Shown piece after piece: positions 58,201 through 61,200 of a stretch of 64,000 nucleotides of DNA. A model generated the notes under the pieces. That model had not been told where the DNA came from and ran no database searches. It was given only the letters and a program-made list of their open reading frames with translations. The stretch is taken from the NCBI RefSeq assembly GCF_905171765.1, contig NC_053392.1, positions 102,908,220 through 102,972,219 of the forward strand, given 5' to 3'. This DNA comes from Bufo bufo. Its lineage: Eukaryota > Chordata > Amphibia > Anura > Bufonidae. Each line of letters opens with the position of its first letter. Position 1 is the stretch's first letter. Both the position numbers and the translations under genes were made by a program.

Positions 58201-61200
58201 TTGCCTCTGCTTGGGCAGGGAAAGCAATCTCTGCTTGGGGTGCGCAGCTGGAACAGGAGTTGGACTCGGACGTCCCCATCCAGGACCTACGTTCCTTGGC
58301 CCAGCTTATTATTCGGGCCGGGAATTTTGTTTGTGAGGCCTCCCTTGATGCGGGAGCCCTTATTGCACGCTCCTCCGCCCTGGCAGTTTCCGTCAGGAGG
58401 GAGCTCTGGCTGAAGGTTTGGAAAGCGGACGCTGCCTCCAAACGTTCCTTGGCGGGGCTACCGTTTGCGGGTTCCCGCCTTTTCGGGGTCCGCCTAGACG
58501 AACTTATTTCGGAGGCCACGGGTGGTAAAAGCACCCATCTTCCTCAACCCCAAGCCAGGGGCGCCCCCCGCGGACGCCCTGGTGCGTCTCGTTTTCGGTC
58601 CTCCCGCAGGGCCTCTGGGGCTCCCACCACAGCTGCCGCTTCGGCTCCTCCCCAGGATAAGCGTAGGAAGCCGTTTTTTCGGGCGCAGCCCTCCTGGCGC
58701 AAGCCGCAGGCTGCCCGCACACCCGCAGCAAAGCAGTCCTCTGCCTGAAGGCGCGCCCCCACCCACCCGGGTGGGGGGCCGGCTCCTCCTTTTCAGGGAC
58801 GTCTGGATGGCTCACGTCTCCGACGCCTGGGCCCTCGAAATTGTGTCCTCCGGATACAAAATCGAATTTGCATCCTTCCCTCCAGATCGGTTCTTTCGCT
58901 CCCGCCCGCCGCGGGACCCGAAAAGCGCGGCTGCGTTCTCCGCGGCCGTTCAAGCCTTACTGGACAGGGGGGTGATTACCCCCGTTCCTCTAGAGGAAAG
59001 GTTCCAAGGGTTCTACTCGAACCTCTTTGTAGTTCCCAAGAAGGGAGGTTCGGTGCGGCCCATTTTGGACCTCAAAAAGCTCAACCGTTTTCTCCTCCTT
59101 CGACGGTTTCGGATGGAGTCCCTCCGTTCCGCGGTGGCTTCCCTGGAGCAGGGAGATTTCATGTCTTCCATCGATATACAGGATGCCTACCTCCATGTTC
59201 CGGTAGCCCGGTGTCACCATCGCTTCCTCCGATTCGCCGTGGGGGACCTCCACTTCCAATTTGTCGCCCTTCCCTTTGGGCTGGCAACAGCCCCCCGGGT
59301 GTTCACCAAGGTCCTGGCCCCGGTTTTGGCCTTACTCCGTTCCAGGGGTGTTTTTCTGCTACCGTACTTGGACGATATCCTCATCAAGGCTCCGTCCCTT
59401 TCTCAAGCGGTTGCCAGCGTGGATCTCACTCTAGAGACTCTGGCGAGGTTCGGTTGGGTCATCAACTTCCCCAAGTCCTCCCTTCCCCCCTCCAGACAAC
59501 TAGTCTTCCTGGGAATGCTTTTAGACACAGGAGCGGCGGAGGTACGTCTTCCCTCGGAAAAACGTCTGGTCCTCCGTGGGGCGGTTCGGGGTCTCCTTCT
59601 CCACCGTCGACCGTCCTTCCGCTTCTGCATGCGGGTCTTGGGGCAGATGGTTGCCTGCTTCGAGGCGATCCCATTTGCGCAGTTTCACTCCCGCCCTCTC
59701 CAACGGGCGATCCTCTCCTCCTGGGACAAATCGCCGGAGTCTCTGGATCATCCCTTCCATCTATCGCCTCCGGTGCGGTCATCTCTCCGCTGGTGGTTAC
59801 AGTCCCCTCTTCTGGGCAGGTCCTTTCTGCCACTCAACTGGTTGGTGGTTACAACCGATGCCAGTCTCTTGGGCTGGGGAGGCGTGTTTCCTCCCCGATC
59901 CGTCCAGGCCATTTGGTCTCCATCGGAGTCCAAACTCTCGATCAATGTCCTGGAGCTGAGAGCGGCCCTTCTGTCTCTACGACACTGGACTCATCTGCTG
60001 AAGGGTCATCCAGTTCGTGTACAATCGGACAACGCCACGGCTGTGGCGTACATAAACCACCAGGGGGGCACTCGCAGCGCTGCAGCAATGCGGGAGGTCA
60101 CCAGCATTCTCCGCTGGGCGGAAGCCCACGTCCCAGCCCTATCTGCAATTTTTATTCCAGGGGTGGACAATTGGGCGGCGGACTTCCTCAGTCGCACCAC
60201 CGTCGACCCCGGCGAGTGGTCTCTTCACCCGGAGGTATTCGAGGCCATTTGCCTTCGTTGGGGCATACCGGACGTGGACCTCATGGCCTCAAAATTCAAT
60301 CACAAGGTCCCCGCCTATCTGTCCAGGGCCAGGGATCCGGGAGCTTGCGGAGCCGATGCCCTCGTTCTTCCTTGGCGAGGCTTCGCGCGCCCATACATAT
60401 TCCCTCCCATCCCTCTCCTGCCCAAGGTCCTTCGGAAGATCGTGGCGGAAGGCGTCTCGGTGATTCTGGTCGCTCCGGACTGGCCCCGCCGGTCTTGGTA
60501 TGCCGACCTCATGCTGCTCCTGGCAGACGCGCCCTGGCCGCTGCCCGCCAGGGAAGATCTTCTCTCTCAGGGACCGATCTTCCACCCGCGTTTAGGGTCC
60601 CTACGTTTGACGGCGTGGTTGTTGAGACCACCGTCCTGACACGTAGGGGTTTTTCTGCGGACGTCGTCCGCACCATGATCCGCGCCCGTAAGCCGTCCTC
60701 TTCTAGGATCTATTATAGGACCTGGAGGACCTTTTTGGGGTTCTGTGCCGATCTGGGGATTCCTCCGCTCCGCTTTTCTCTCCCCACCGTTTTGTCCTTC
60801 CTGCAGAGCGGACTGGCCCAAGGTCTGGGCCTTAGTTCTTTGAAGGGTCAGGTGTCTGCGCTGTCCATTTTGTTTCAGCGCCCACTGGCCCCCCTTGGTC
60901 CTGTCAAGACCTTCCTTCAGGGCGTGGCTCACGCGGTTCCCCCGTACCGCCCTCCGGTACCGCCCTGGGACCTGAACCTGGTTCTCTCAGCGCTCCAGGC
61001 TTCCCCTTTCGAGCCTCTGCGGACGGTTTCCTTGCGACTTCTGTCCTGCAAGGTTATTTTCCTTGTAGCCGTCACCTCTCTTCGGAGGGTGTCCGAATTG
61101 GCTGCACTCTCCTGTCTGGAACCTTTCCTAGTGTTCCACCAGGACAAGGTGGTTCTTCGTCCGGTCCCTTCCTTCCTTCCTAAGGTGGTCTCCGCCTTTC

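Noticed and set aside
59211..60549. ATG at 59,211 as the start of the DIRS-A recombinase
   Set aside because: The first 450 codons lie antiphase over RNase H and read as low-complexity Ser/Pro/Gly text; recognisable recombinase starts near 60,600.
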